DNA from: Batillaria attramentaria
Taxonomy: Eukaryota; Mollusca; Gastropoda; Batillariidae
Reading direction: 5' to 3'
Assembly: GCA_018292915.2 (NCBI GenBank)
Contig: JACVVK020000225.1
Coordinates: forward strand, 424,001 to 488,000
Length of the DNA: 64,000 bases
Part shown: one piece after another, positions 23,919-35,200 of the stretch
Layout: each line of letters starts with the position of its first letter
How positions within the stretch are numbered: position 1 is the stretch's first letter
The notes under the pieces: model-generated
What the model was told of the DNA's origin: nothing
Databases searched by the model: none
What the model saw: the letters and a program-made list of their open reading frames with translations, nothing else
Position numbers and translations under genes: made by a program

Positions 23919-23957
<39 letters not shown>
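23919..23957 (+). repeat. (CA)n microsatellite
   Basis: About 19 CA units between the AHSA1 promoter and the DMAC2L 3' end. Confidence 0.97.
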
Positions 23958-23961
<4 letters not shown>

Positions 23962-23975
23962 CTCATGTACAAATG

Positions 23976-23981
23976 TTTATT
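23976..23981 (-). terminator. Candidate DMAC2L polyadenylation signal
   Basis: Minus-strand AATAAA about 480 bases past the DMAC2L stop, placing the DMAC2L 3' end within about 450 bases of the AHSA1 start codon. Confidence 0.6.
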
Positions 23982-24001
23982 AAAACAGTTACACAAGCGA
24001 G

Positions 24002-24212
24002 CCCAGTGATTTCATTTGCATCCTGATTTACATGAGCACAACTACATGAAGAATAATTTTGGCACATGCAACAAACTGGGTATCTTGCACTTCACAAACA
24101 CTTTGTTAGCCTACCATTATAAGAAACAACACAGACACTATTCCACATGTTCAATAGTTAAAGAGAACCCAGTGATTTCATTTGCATCCTGATTTACATG
24201 AGCACAACTTGA
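24002..24212. repeat. Diverged tandem duplication in DMAC2L 3'UTR
   Basis: A 42-45-base block (CCCAGTGATTTCATTTGCAT plus its continuation) occurs at 24002-24046 and again at 24168-24212 with almost no change. The sequence between and after them is only loosely similar. The conserved block may be functional, or this may be a partly converted duplication. Confidence 0.75.
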
Positions 24213-24461
24213 ATTCATATAAAAACGATTAGCACCCACAATTTGGATGCCTGGCACTGCATAAAGATATTGTTTACCTTTCATACCCCCCCCCCCCATC
24301 CCCCTGCCCAAACTCACACACAAATGATGCACACATAATCACACCTTAAAATTTTGGAAAGTTCAGCCCCCATCCTCACACAAACAAGCAAACAACACCA
24401 GCATTAAATATACAAACATATCATACAATCTGGCAGTCAGTGTACAATGTGATAATTTAAA

Positions 24462-27234
24462 CTACTGATGCTCCTCCTCCTCTTCCACTGTCGGCCTTGA
24501 CTCTGTGAACTGGACATGACACTCGGGCAATGCCGACTTCAACATCCGCTCTACCCCTTCTCTGTCCCGTACCTCTGGCAATGCAAACAGTATCAGCTCT
24601 TTCAGATTGCTGAAACAGAACACACACACACACACACACATACGACCCTTGAAAAACATGAAGCAATCAGATAAAAGGTAACTGTTTTACATTAATGTCA
24701 TGTTTAATTATTATCAATTATAAATGTTACACAATTACAAATGTCTCAAGACTTGTATGTGCAATAACATGACTGCACATCAATCTATAAAATTTTTCAC
24801 AGGCTTGAACACCATACAGCTTGCTAGTCCTTAATCTATGCTAGTGAATTATACACACAGCACTATATTTTTTTAAGTGATGAAAGGAAGGGTGCGGTGG
24901 GAAGAGGAACTATAAGATTAGGGGGAATCGGCGTGCAATACAAAATGTGTAATGTAACATCCTCACCTAAGCTGAGTGAGAGGGACAAGACCGCGGTCTG
25001 TAATGTCACCACAATTGCTGATCTGCAGAAACACCAGTGTATCCTTCACAAGAGGCAGATACTCCAGCGCTTCGTCATACAGATAGCGACAGTCGTGCAG
25101 AATTATGCGGCGGACATGCCTCAATCCTTCTGTAAGAATAGTTTGAAAAAAATGCATCCATTTCATGTATCACCAAAAGACAAAAAAAAGAGGGGGGGGG
25201 GGGGGGGGAAGAGAAAAACAAATATTTAGTACTGGCAATCTTTAGTTTGGATGGTGCAACATCATAAATAATGACTGGCCATTTCTAGGGCACATAAAAA
25301 AACGACCATGCCTACTGCATGCTCAAAGCACTGTAAAGCCCGGTGCACACTAGCGTCGGTGCTACATCGCGCGCGCCACGCGTGTCGCCCCTTGCGTGCT
25401 TCACGCACAGTGAAGGCTCTCACACGTGGAGTCTTGCGCGCCGCGATCTCGCCACGAGTCAGTGCTTCTGAGTGTGCGATGGAATGCGAAATATTAGGGA
25501 TCTGAAACGAATCATAAACTTCAGGCTGCTTGTTCGCAGTCTGAATAGAGACTGGTGATCGAGGCCACGATAACTTGATAGAATTTAGCTACAACAAACC
25601 CGGCTTTGCTGTATCGTATGATATGATATCGTAGACTGGGACGATGAGAGACTGATCAGTGACAACCCGGCGGTTCCGATGGTTGTGTCTAGTTTTATTT
25701 ACTCCAATTATGTAGCATTTACCGTAGTGTGAGTCAGCGGAGAGTGACACCACAAAACGGCATACCCGTCGACTGTGATATGAATCGATCTGAAAATTGT
25801 AGAGGTTTCCTGTTCACGATACCGGTCGATGAGGCGAAACATTTCGTCTTCTCGCAATTCCGCCATCTTGGAAGAGAAGAGGATGGCGAGTGGGCCCTTG
25901 CTGGCTGGCTCTTCTGATTGGCTGAAACCACGCTACACGCGCGCGTCAAGCGCGCCGAATAGAACAGGTCCTATCGCCGCGCGACAGAATTTTTCAATCG
26001 TGCTACGCCTGTCGCTTCGCGCTTCAAGGGGTTGCATACGTAGACGCGCGACAAAATTTGCTGCACGCGTGGCGCGACAATGTCGCATGACGCCAGTGTG
26101 CAAGGGCCCTAAGTTTTCAAAGCTTGAAGCCTGCTGAGCACCTCTGCCCCCACCCCCCACCAACTAAAGAATGGCAGATTACACATTGGTCAAATGTGGC
26201 ACAACAATCCACAGCTACCCACTCAGATGTGGAAATCCTATTGCCATGACAGCAGAGCCTGTAGCATCAATCTCCTCAATCTTGTAGCGGTCATAGTTGG
26301 ATCCAGGCAAGGAATTGTAGTCCCTCTCCCAGTGCTCCATGTTCTTCCACCGGACACCTGCCCCACAGCGCAAGAGCCACTCTGCACATGTTCGGTCTGG
26401 GCCAACCTCTTTTAGGCGATCCTCATCCACTCTAGTGGAAAACAAGAAAAAAGACTTGGAATATATCACACAGCAGCTACAGTACAGACTGCGGAGCAAC
26501 CCAGTGGGAAACGTGAACGTAAGTGTCTTAACCCTGGAGTCTTGCTGAATTAATTCACCTTATGCTGGAAAAGCCATAGCGGTAGTCTGGGATATTACGT
26601 TCTCAGCAAGACCAGGGTTAAGCATGTGGCTTGCGCTGAATGACTGTTGCGGACAAGTAGCGGCTAAACACAAAGCTGACAAACCTATGTACAATCCATA
26701 TCAACAGAACATATACAATGGCAATGCATGACAAAAAAGACGTGAAAACATGAAATACACTCGGTAGTAAGTAACTCAAGAGAGGGTACACACCTGTTAA
26801 AAACAGAATTTAGCCAGCCCCATAGACCTCTTTCTGGCTGTGTATTGCGCAGTGCATGCCTGGTCCATGTCAGGTTTGATCTGAAGGAAATGCGTTTCTG
26901 GAAAAAAACAATTCACATATGTGAAATAAAATCACAAGTTACTGGTTATTCACAAGTTGTCACCATATCTAAAACCGCGGACACTCCTTTGCAAAATTAA
27001 AGTGAAAGTAAGCTCATCGTATCAAGAATGTCGTCTGCTTTGGACTGCTGCGTTGTATTGACCTTGAAACTAGAAAATCGTTACCATTAGAAAGCCATTA
27101 TTAGCATCGACATTGTGTAATTTAGTACTAGATGTTATGGAGTTACCACATGCAAAATAACAGAGATGATGAACGTGTTTAGTGAGGGAAAAATCAGTTC
27201 TGAACCTCACACAAAGTGAACGGAGCGCCATCAT
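24462..27234 (-). CDS. DMAC2L: DMAC2L / ATP5S (ATP synthase factor B, LRR-like)
   Basis: Mitochondrial inner-membrane-associated protein with leucine-rich-repeat-like units; its mammalian orthologue is coupling factor B / ATP synthase subunit s. Five exons: 27085-27234, 26794-26897, 26223-26431, 24967-25129, 24462-24609, giving 257 residues (human about 200, longer here at the N-terminus). The ORF begins MMALRSLCVRFRTDF, basic and amphipathic as expected for a mitochondrial presequence. The conserved core reads GWLNSVFNRVDEDRLKEVGP, then AEWLLRCGA.VR, KIEEIDATGSAVMAIGF and repeats such as LQISNCGDITDRGLVPL. It ends in an acidic EEEEEHQ tail. A GTG codon 30 bases upstream keeps the frame open, but ATG-ATG is the natural start. 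It lies head-to-head with its paralogue DMAC2. The first donor (27085) is chosen by consensus and phase. Confidence 0.92.
25334..26112. mobile_element. PIF/Harbinger-like element with TAA duplication, internally deleted
   Basis: Body 25337-26109 (773 bp). Imperfect inverted ends AGCCCGGTGCACACTAGCGTC and GGGCCCTTGCACACTGGCGTC are flanked by TAA at 25334-25336 and 26110-26112. A 3-bp TWA target duplication is typical of PIF/Harbinger. The interior is strongly CpG-rich near both ends. On the minus strand, AAGATGGCGG at the start of a 52-codon frame (25708-25866, MAELREDEMFRLIDRYREQE) resembles the beginning of a MADF/Myb-type accessory protein cut off by deletion. It lies in a DMAC2L intron. 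Confidence 0.7.
26528..26621. mobile_element. 94-bp TTAA-flanked MITE (CCCTGG-TCTTGCTGA family), copy 1
   Basis: TTAACCCTGGAGTCTTGCTGA at one end and TCAGCAAGACCAGGGTTAA at the other, with TTAA as the probable duplicated target. A second, more diverged copy is at 35708-35803. It lies in a DMAC2L intron. Confidence 0.75.
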
Positions 27235-27381
27235 GGATTCTCCCTGCAAGCCTACCGCAGCCACAGATCACGGTATATCGCAAAATCTAGTGATGCAGTT
27301 TTTGCGCGGAGCTCAAATGGGTGTCTCATAGACAGAAGAGTGCTTTCATGGTAGGCAACTGTCATAGAAGTGTTTGGCAAA
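27235..27381. promoter_or_regulatory. Bidirectional promoter between DMAC2L and DMAC2
   Basis: Only 147 bases separate the DMAC2L ATG (minus) from the DMAC2 ATG (plus), so the two mitochondrial genes must share regulatory DNA. No TATA box is evident. A TTTTGCGCGGAG stretch near 27300 is the only CpG-bearing motif that stands out. Either transcript may begin inside the other gene's 5'UTR. Confidence 0.6.
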
Positions 27382-30300
27382 ATGGCAGCATTGGTAAGAT
27401 CACTCAAGGTAAGGAATTATTTGTAGGCTTGTTTTGGCGATGTGTCACGTTAAAGCTAAGCATCGCTGTACGAAAGCATCAGATCTGTTATTTTTGTACA
27501 TGTACCAATGTGAAATATCTCGACATCCATTTAACCATGATATACTTTTCAGTTTAGAACATTCATGTCTTTGCACGACAGACGCATGTTGTTTTCTGCC
27601 TTGAACACCCTTTCTTCCATGAACACCCATAGTCAACTTTCTGACCATTACTTGTATCCTTGTCAAATTTCGCTTATTTTCAGCAAACAAGGCTCCTTCA
27701 GTATGTTGTGCCTTGGCGCAGTAAATTTACCTACACCAAAGTGGAGGGTGTTCCTCGGGAGTGGATAAACTGGCTGTCGATGGATTTTGACCTCAGCAGG
27801 GATAATATTGCAAGGTTCATGGCAAAAAAAAGATGGCAGGCTCTGTTAGAGGACCACAAGTATGTTGCTGACTGTTAAGATAAATTGTGTCAGTGATGAT
27901 CACTGTCAAACACATGTATACATGTATATATATATAATAGACATACATAGAAGTTCAACAATGTAAGCTGCATGCCTTTCTTGGGTATATAGCTAGGAAC
28001 TCCTCAGCTTGGGATATTTAACTGAAGAGAAACGCTAACTGAGGTACAGCTGTACAGACTTATGCAAGTGTTTTGTTCAGTGACATTCGAGTTCAAGTTA
28101 CCAGTACTTCCTTGCCATATAGACAGTGATCGCGTTAACCGGTAATTACCGGTAAAATACCGTTTGCAAAACCAGAATACCGGAAAAATTTGGAGCTGCC
28201 GGTCCCAGCGACCGGTTGTAATTTGCTGGGACCGGTAAGCACTGTGGCCTCTGATGGGGGGGTCCCAGTTTCAGCGAACGTTAATCACTGTCACAATAGT
28301 TTGTTCCCCACTGGCCAGGGCTTCTTTGTTCTTGCGATGGACTCGCTGCTATCTTTACCTCTCATACCGATACAGTGTTCCGACACTGTGATTGTGTTTA
28401 GGTCGATTTGCAGTGTAATTCTTATCACTGGTTTTAATTCTCGTGGGACTGGTTCTGACACAGGTTGTTGAGTGACAGTGTGGGGTAGTCGCTGATGGGA
28501 CCGGTTTTCAAAATTCCTAGCGCGATCACTGATAGAGTCATTTTGCCATGGGAGATGCTGTTATGCCTATTACAGTATACATATGAAATTCAGCATGAAT
28601 TTTGCTAACAGATGTGTGGACCTGAGTAATTCTTATGTGCAATCTTTAAATTCATTCATCTCTGTTTAGACACCACCATCATGAAGATTCCGTGTGTTGT
28701 TAGATTCATACCAGAACGGCACGATACGCTGGGTCCAGACCTTGCCACAGCTCACTTTCTGGTGAGGCGTGGTGCCAAGGTGAAGTTTGTTGGTCGTGAC
28801 ACGTGGTTCAAACAGGACGAGAAAGGCAACATGTATCTTCCAACACGCATGGTTCCCGGCTTGTCCTTGGAAGCCATTGATGCCACAGGGATTGACATGA
28901 CCTATGTTGCTTTTGACAATATGAGTAAGTTAAAGTTAGTAGCAGTCAGAATGTGTATGCCTGCATATGTTTCCATTTGTTTAAGGGATTCATGTGACAA
29001 TGGCCGTAGAGATTATTAGCACAGAGCACTAACCATCTCCATTTTTTCCCCCTATCTTTTTTCAAAACCTCTCCCCAAGCACTGCGAGTACTCGGGGTGG
29101 AGCTGCGTGCTGTATCTTCTTCTCCTTCATCAACAGAGCAACAGTACTGATTAATAATAATAATAATGAGTATTGTATAGGCGCTTTACCCAATTTCGTG
29201 AATCGGCTGAAAGCGCCGCAAACTGAACCCAACACGCACGCTCACGTGAATCACACGCATGCTCACACACTGGACATAAACACATTACAATCATGTGGTG
29301 CGAAGTGTCAGCTCAGCTATTCAAATTTTGGAATTTAGAATAGCATTTATTTTTCAAATTTTGTGGGCTGAACATTTCCAAAGCATTCCACCGGCTAATC
29401 TTGTATGGGCTTCATTTTCACTGCATAGATCGTTAAGAATGTTTCTTTTGCTTAAATGCACGCTGCTGTAAACATCTCTGTAAACCTGAATCTATGTTTA
29501 ATGTGTTTGTGATTATTTTTCCAAGTACTTGTTGACACTTGCACAGGTCAGACTGGTATTCTTAACTTTTTTCAGTTATGCTGGATGATCTATGCTACCT
29601 GAACTTCAGCAAGTGCAGGTATTTCAATGACTGGTGTATGGCACGGCTGCATATATTCAAGGATACTTTGGAGTTCTTAGACATCAGCGGCTGCACTGAA
29701 GTCACGCACAATGGCCTTGCATGCCTCCATCATCTGAAGTAAGTGCAGCTTAGGTGGCGTTTTGTGTTTTTAAGGTTTGCCGTCTGATGGCAAGCCTGGC
29801 TTGCAAAACCCCTTCTTGATTCTCTAAAAATAAGTCAAATTTTTAAAAAGTGAAAGAAAGGGTTTTGCTGAAATGGTGACTGTATCAGTAGCACCAAGTT
29901 TTGAAGTATGAGCAAGCCAGTCGTGCACTGATGTAATAATAGTAAGCGCATAAAATAGGCACTTTATCCCAAATATTTGGCTCAAAGCGCTGCGAGCTAA
30001 ACCCAACACGCACGCTCACGTGAATCACACGCATTCTCTCACACACTGGACATGAGCGCATTACAATCACGTTGTGCGAAGGGCCAGCTCAGCAATTTAA
30101 GTTTTGGAATTTTAGAATTGCTTATAATTTTTAATTTTGTGGGCTGAACATTTCCAAAGCAGAGGGGGAGGAAGCCGGAGTACCAGGAGAGAACCCCCAG
30201 TGGTCTGCCCGAATGAACAGTGCCACATGAGAAAGAAAAATTCTTCATCTCGAGTAGGACTCGAACCTGACCTCTCGCATTGGTGACTAAGTCTTAACCA

Positions 30301-30791
30301 CTAGATCACCGACCACCCCATGATGTGATTAATGATGACTGTTATGCACTGTTTGCGTCAAAATCTGCTCTTCACCTTTCAGCTAGTCAAGTCTGTCCCT
30401 GTCAGTTAACTCATATGTATCAGAGACGGTTGAGCAGTGCTATTGGTCAAACATACAGAACTTATGTGATGTGGGGAGTAATGCTTTTGACCTCTCTTCC
30501 AGAAAACTGAAAGGCCTGAAGCTGAGTGATCTGCCAAACGTCCAGGACATCGGGCTGATGATTCTGTTGTTAGAGGAAACGCTTCCGGAGTGTACCGTCT
30601 TTGGTGTGGACCTAGACAAGCTTCAGCCACCAAGTGATGGTCAGCTGTCAGCCAGACTTGCTGCTATCACCAGTGAAAATACTGCAGAGAGACTCCAGAG
30701 TAGTGAAAGTGAGAGTGACGTTCAACACACGCATGACAGTGAACAGGATGGACTAAAAGAACCGGATAGAACGAAACATGCTGGTAGATGA
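27382..30791 (+). CDS. DMAC2: DMAC2 / ATP5SL (complex I distal arm assembly)
   Basis: Mitochondrial LRR-like protein; human DMAC2 is needed to assemble the distal membrane arm of respiratory complex I. Five exons: 27382-27408, 27684-27859, 28704-28924, 29576-29738, 30503-30791, giving 291 residues (human 257). The start MAALVRSLK followed by QTRLLQYVVPWRSKF is a good mitochondrial targeting sequence. The core contains HFLVRRGAKVKF, LEAIDATGIDMTYVAFDNM, then LDISGCTEVTHNGLACLHHL and LKGLKLSDLPNVQDIGL. The C-terminal acidic, serine-rich tail is variable. The exon 3 acceptor was set at 28702-28703 because it keeps the frame (EDHK-FIPERHD); the better-looking TTTAG at 28668-28669 would run into a stop. 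Two SINE A copies and a TIR element lie in its introns. Confidence 0.9.
28119..28536. mobile_element. TIR element with ATAGA flanks
   Basis: Body 28124-28531 (408 bp) begins CAGTGATCGCG and ends CGCGATCACTG. ATAGA abuts both ends (28119-28123 and 28532-28536). The interior carries repeated ACCGGT palindromes and two GGGACCGGT boxes. The termini look hAT-like, but the direct flank is only 5 bp, so the class is open. It lies in a DMAC2 intron. Confidence 0.65.
29045..29145 (+). repeat. Dispersed repeat C, copy 1
   Basis: Shares TTTCAAAACCTCTCCC.AAGC, then GAG.ACTC.GGGTGGAGC and a GCGCTATATC-like end with 37500-37600. It looks like the 3' tail of a retroelement. Confidence 0.55.
29154..29390 (-). 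mobile_element. SINE family A, 5'-truncated inverted copy
   Basis: Begins on the plus strand with (TAA)n, then GCGCTTTACCCAATTTC, and is clearly homologous to 11412-11813 for about 230 bases. It breaks off before the middle domain. DMAC2 intron 3. Confidence 0.8.
29936..30318 (-). mobile_element. SINE family A, full-length inverted copy
   Basis: Full-length relative of 11412-11813. It retains the tRNA-like head, with minus-strand box B in GTTCGAGTCC and the CACCAATGCGAGAGGTCAG stretch. DMAC2 intron 4. Confidence 0.85.
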
Positions 30792-31120
30792 TGCACATTT
30801 TGTAGTGAAAGCATAATCTATTGTATATATATGTATGTATACTGATCTTTATTTCTTAGACTGTGTAGTGTGTTGCCATGGGATGGCTCAAGTGCGTGCT
30901 TAAATGCAGGAGTCCAAACTTATGAATTCAGTTTGGCCTTGCAGTGTGATCAGTTGTGAAGTGTTTTGCTTCAAGAGATACTCTGAGAAGTTGATGGTGT
31001 TGATTATATGGATACACAAGTAAATTCTCAAAAGAAGCAAGCCTGGAAGGCTTCTGTATTGTGTTGATATGTTGAGGAGGATCACACGGCTGTGTATCTT
31101 GTCTGTGATCATGGAACTCG

Positions 31121-31126
31121 AATAAA
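31121..31126 (+). terminator. Candidate DMAC2 polyadenylation signal
   Basis: AATAAA about 330 bases after the DMAC2 stop, shortly before an A-rich stretch at 31158. Confidence 0.65.
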
Positions 31127-31807
31127 AGCAGCAAGGAAATTTCATGCAAGATGAATGAAAAAAAAAAATTGACGTTTTAACCGAAGCATCTCTCTCAAAG
31201 TGTTTTGCAGAACTTATATGCCATTGTAAGTCTTGACATGTGCCATGAATGATTTTTGGCTCGCTTGTGTGACGGCGAGTTCATATATTAATCCTCTGTC
31301 GTTTGTCCGTGCATCAGTTTCTCAGAATCTACAATCAGCAGAGGCATCCAACGTGGCATTCTAATACTAGTAATAGACAGTTACAAGACCTTCCAAAACA
31401 TACCCTCTTAAAGTCGACATATTTACAAAAATTGGCAAGACCTTTACCAACATTCTTGTTTGAATGTCCTTGACCCAATTCACAAGTGAGCCAAGTAGGC
31501 CTCTGCATCTCTAGCCCCCCCTTCCAGTTCTAATTGGATGGATCAATACTGTTTAGAATACGGTTTATTTATTATACCAGTTAATCTCTCAAGGTGATTC
31601 AGTGTTGTCTAGTGCATGACAAACCATACAGGTGTGTGTGCGTGCGCGTGTCCTTGGGGCAGGTGGGAACAAACCAATCTGGAAAGATTTCTCAATGTGA
31701 TCAGTGACGCCTTGAACTCGATGATCTACATGCACTGTTGTGAACAACCAAGTTTGTTACAGCTGCACAAGACACAATAACGTACATGGGAATTTAAAAT
31801 TTTTAAT
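31127..31807. other. DMAC2 / PRPF39 convergent gap
   Basis: Between the two facing polyadenylation signals. Apart from one copy of a duplicated segment (31524-31711), I see no gene or recognisable element here. Confidence 0.5.
31524..31711 (+). repeat. Duplicated 185-bp segment, copy 1
   Basis: CCAGTTCTAAT..GGATGGATC through to TCAATGTGATCAGTGAC is repeated at 32436-32616 with small indels. The same plus orientation and a spacing of about 910 bp suggest a local direct duplication. Confidence 0.85.
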
Positions 31808-31813
31808 TTTATT
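31808..31813 (-). terminator. Candidate PRPF39 polyadenylation signal
   Basis: Minus-strand AATAAA about 400 bases beyond the PRPF39 stop codon at 32216. Confidence 0.6.
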
Positions 31814-32215
31814 TCAAGTGCAATAATGTTTCACAAAAGCAAGAAACCAAAACCCCCATTCCTGCCCTGAACAAACTGACATTCACAATGTATGAACATA
31901 CCAACATGCATCCCACACACAAATCACTTCTTCACAACACTTGAAGCACAATCAGCCTGCTAAATACAAACTAAAAGAAAAAAAAAAGAACATTATGCTA
32001 CCCCATACCCCTGCAGAAAACGCAGGTGCGGCTGAGACATTCTTTGAAAACATGAAACTGTGCATTTTGCAACGTACTGCTCCTGAAGGGAACGGCATTT
32101 GATTTACTGCTCAAAACAAAAGAAAATACTGCTGAGCATCAAAACCGCAGGACTCCGCAAAAACTGTTTGGCAACTGGAACAAGTCGTATACTAGCATCT
32201 GAATGTCTTTCGAAG

Positions 32216-35200
32216 TCAATAGTAGGAACCGTAACCACTGCCACCATAGCTTGGGGGAGGGTAACTACTCCACTGGGAATGGTAGCCTGGGTAACCCTGC
32301 AACAAATGTCGAGAAGAAAGAATATACTTGCAAGAAAACAGCTGATAGATACTACAGATTTCCCCCATGATTCTAACATCAATGTCAGTTTCGAGATGAA
32401 AACTTGGCCCTAAACAACCCCATCTTCACTGTTCACCAGTTCTAATGGAATGGATCAATACTGTTTAGAATACTAGTTATTATCTCTCAGGGTGATTCAG
32501 TGTTGTCTGATGCATGACACTAACAAACCATACAGGTGTGTTTGTGTGCACGCGTGTCCTTGGGGCAGATGGGAACAAACCAATCTGGAAAGACTTCTCA
32601 ATGTGATCAGTGACCCCCCCCCCCCCCCCCAACTTTTCTTTAAATACCAAGACAGTGCTGTATTTTGTTGGTTGGTGGGTTTCCCCATGTTTTATTTTGT
32701 TTGGTTTTTTTGTGTGTTTTTTAGGTTTTTGTTTTGTTTGTTGCTTCTTTTGGGTTTTTTTTAGTTCTGGGTTTTTTTGGTTGTGTTTTTGCTTTTTTTG
32801 TTTTTGTTTGTTTTTGTTTTTTTAATTTTTTTTTTTTGGGGGGGGGGGGGTGGGGGGGGGGGGGGGCGCCCTTACCAGAACAAAGCTAGTAACTTACTGG
32901 GTAGGATCCCCAACCTGGATAGCTGGGGTATGATGGTGCTGGTTCAGGGGGTGGTGGCCCAGCAGGTTGCTCTGCACCACCATTGGTCGTCACTTCTGTT
33001 TTGACTTTCTTCTCTGGCTGGTCCTCACTGTAATTCATAGTAAGAAACAGATGGGAAATGCACCGATGGCAATGTCACCACCACACATACATATGTATCA
33101 TGACAATCATTCACACGTCACTGACAAGTCAAACAATGTTACAAGCAGTTTTGGTTAAAAAAAAAATTCACAGCAGTGAAAGCAATAAACCAAATTTTAA
33201 AATGCAAACTCTCTGTGCATCCACACTAATTTACCTTCCATCAGGTACTCGTTTTCTCTTATCACTGTTCATGTCCTTCACAAGCTTCTGATGTTCGTCA
33301 TACGCCTCAGTTATTCTGCAGACACAGAGAGAGAAACTATACAACAAAATCCGAACATTTTCCAGGAAAATCATTCATCTACAAAAGACAAACTGGAGAC
33401 GCATCACAGATCTGTCTAAATGAGATACAACCAACATCTGAATGATGCATCCTGACCCTGCAGGTAATACTACAGAAAAAAAAAAAAAACATTGTCCAGA
33501 CTGTGATCAAAACACTGGGATTTGTCATGTTCACCGTGTGGACAAAACTTACACTTCCTGTTTGGCATGTACCCAAGTACTGACAGCAAGCTCAAATGCG
33601 AACAAGCTCGGAAGTCAGCATAGGATGTTTTGCTATTGGCAACTTGTTTTGTCAGACATTGAGTCAAAGCAATGCAGACTAGCAAGAGTTGCCGAACAAT
33701 TTGTAAGATTTTCTCAAAAATGACTAATGTAATGGATGGTTTCTACACCCAAACAGAATGTGGCTCCAGTAAAACAAGATCGTTTAAAAGGCTTCCAAAA
33801 TATTATCAAAGATATGAAGTTTACAACTCATTAAACCTATATTCCTTTCCTATCTACAAAATTGACAGGGACATTGTCTTCATTGAAGGATTACCTGCGA
33901 ATGCAAGTGCCAAAATCTTCCAGGAACTCCATTCGGCGCTGAGATATCTTGACTTTGAACTCAATGGAGAGGTCACTGGAAAGAATGTTCTGGAAGACTT
34001 CCATGATTCGATTCTCATCCACTGGATGGGCCTGGTACTCAACATCCAGCATCTGAAGGAAAAGCCGCTCGTTTTGCTGGCACAAAAAGAAACAAACAAA
34101 ATAAACCAAGATGCATCGATTGAATGAATATGTCGTCACTTGTAAAAGTAATGAAAACGCAGAGGGATAGTTGATAAAGGAAATATCTATAGCCACTTGT
34201 GTGTGTGTGTGTGTGTGTGGGGGGGGGGGGGGTCTTTGGGAGAAACTAATCTCAGGTACTGGTACACTGCATCTGTATACATTCCTGATTCACTGTGATC
34301 TCAACTAGTCGCTCACCTTGTCGACATCAACAGCTGCTTTTATCACTTGCCGAGCTTTCTCAGTCTCCCCTCGTACCTGTCAAAACAAAAATGGAATGTG
34401 CAGGATTTTTTTTACATGTTACTGTTGGGCATGATACAGAAACCATGACAGTTATGAAAAATATGTACAGCAAATCATGCCAGACCTCCAGAAAAACTTC
34501 CAAACAGTCTCTTCTAACTGAACCTCTATGTGTGTGCGCACATCAGCAAATGCCCGTCACATGCTTACAAGTTTCATTTTCAAAAGGAAAAACTGAAAAA
34601 AAAAAAAAAGAAGAAAAAAAAGAAAGAAACTGCTGTTTCAGGAAAACACTGGGTGGCACACACGTGAAAGGCTGCTCACTTTTTGTAAGTAGCGAGTGAA
34701 CTTGATGGCAAAGAAGGTGCGACATTTGTTGCTCGTGGTTTTCTCCAGGTTTTCTTGAAAAAGACGTTCGGCCTCGTCATGGTTCCCTTGACGTCGTTCA
34801 AGGCTGATGCGTCGCATGGCTACCATAACAAGACCAGGAACATTCTTCTCCAGGCGCGACAGGATTTCCTGCGCCGTTTTGTTGTTTCCTGCAACACAGA
34901 GCAAAATCAAAATGGAAAGATGCATTCCTAACTGGTGTTATTAATTTAAGTAAGTCCATGAAGGCACTGGAGGACATACTGGCATGTTCGGTGGGTGTAA
35001 TGATGGCCCAAAAGATGTATGAAATGCACTAGTGGGTAAAATTTTCATAAACAGTTGATTACATTGTATGTGAACACCAGTTAGTCAGTCAAATAATTCT
35101 GTTGACTCAGTGAGTGCTTCTGAGACCCAAGCAGATCCTCTGACATTGCCCAATGCAAAGCAAAACAGCCCTCATCCACCCCAAAGACACTTGCCCTGCC

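Noticed and set aside
27070..27264. Earlier GTG start for DMAC2L at 27264
   Set aside because: The ATG-ATG at 27234-27229 in the same frame gives a normal mitochondrial presequence; the upstream GTG is not needed.
28670..28703. Acceptor TTTAG at 28668-28669 for DMAC2 exon 3
   Set aside because: It would produce HHHHEDSVCC and a stop; the TTGTTAG acceptor at 28702-28703 keeps the conserved frame.
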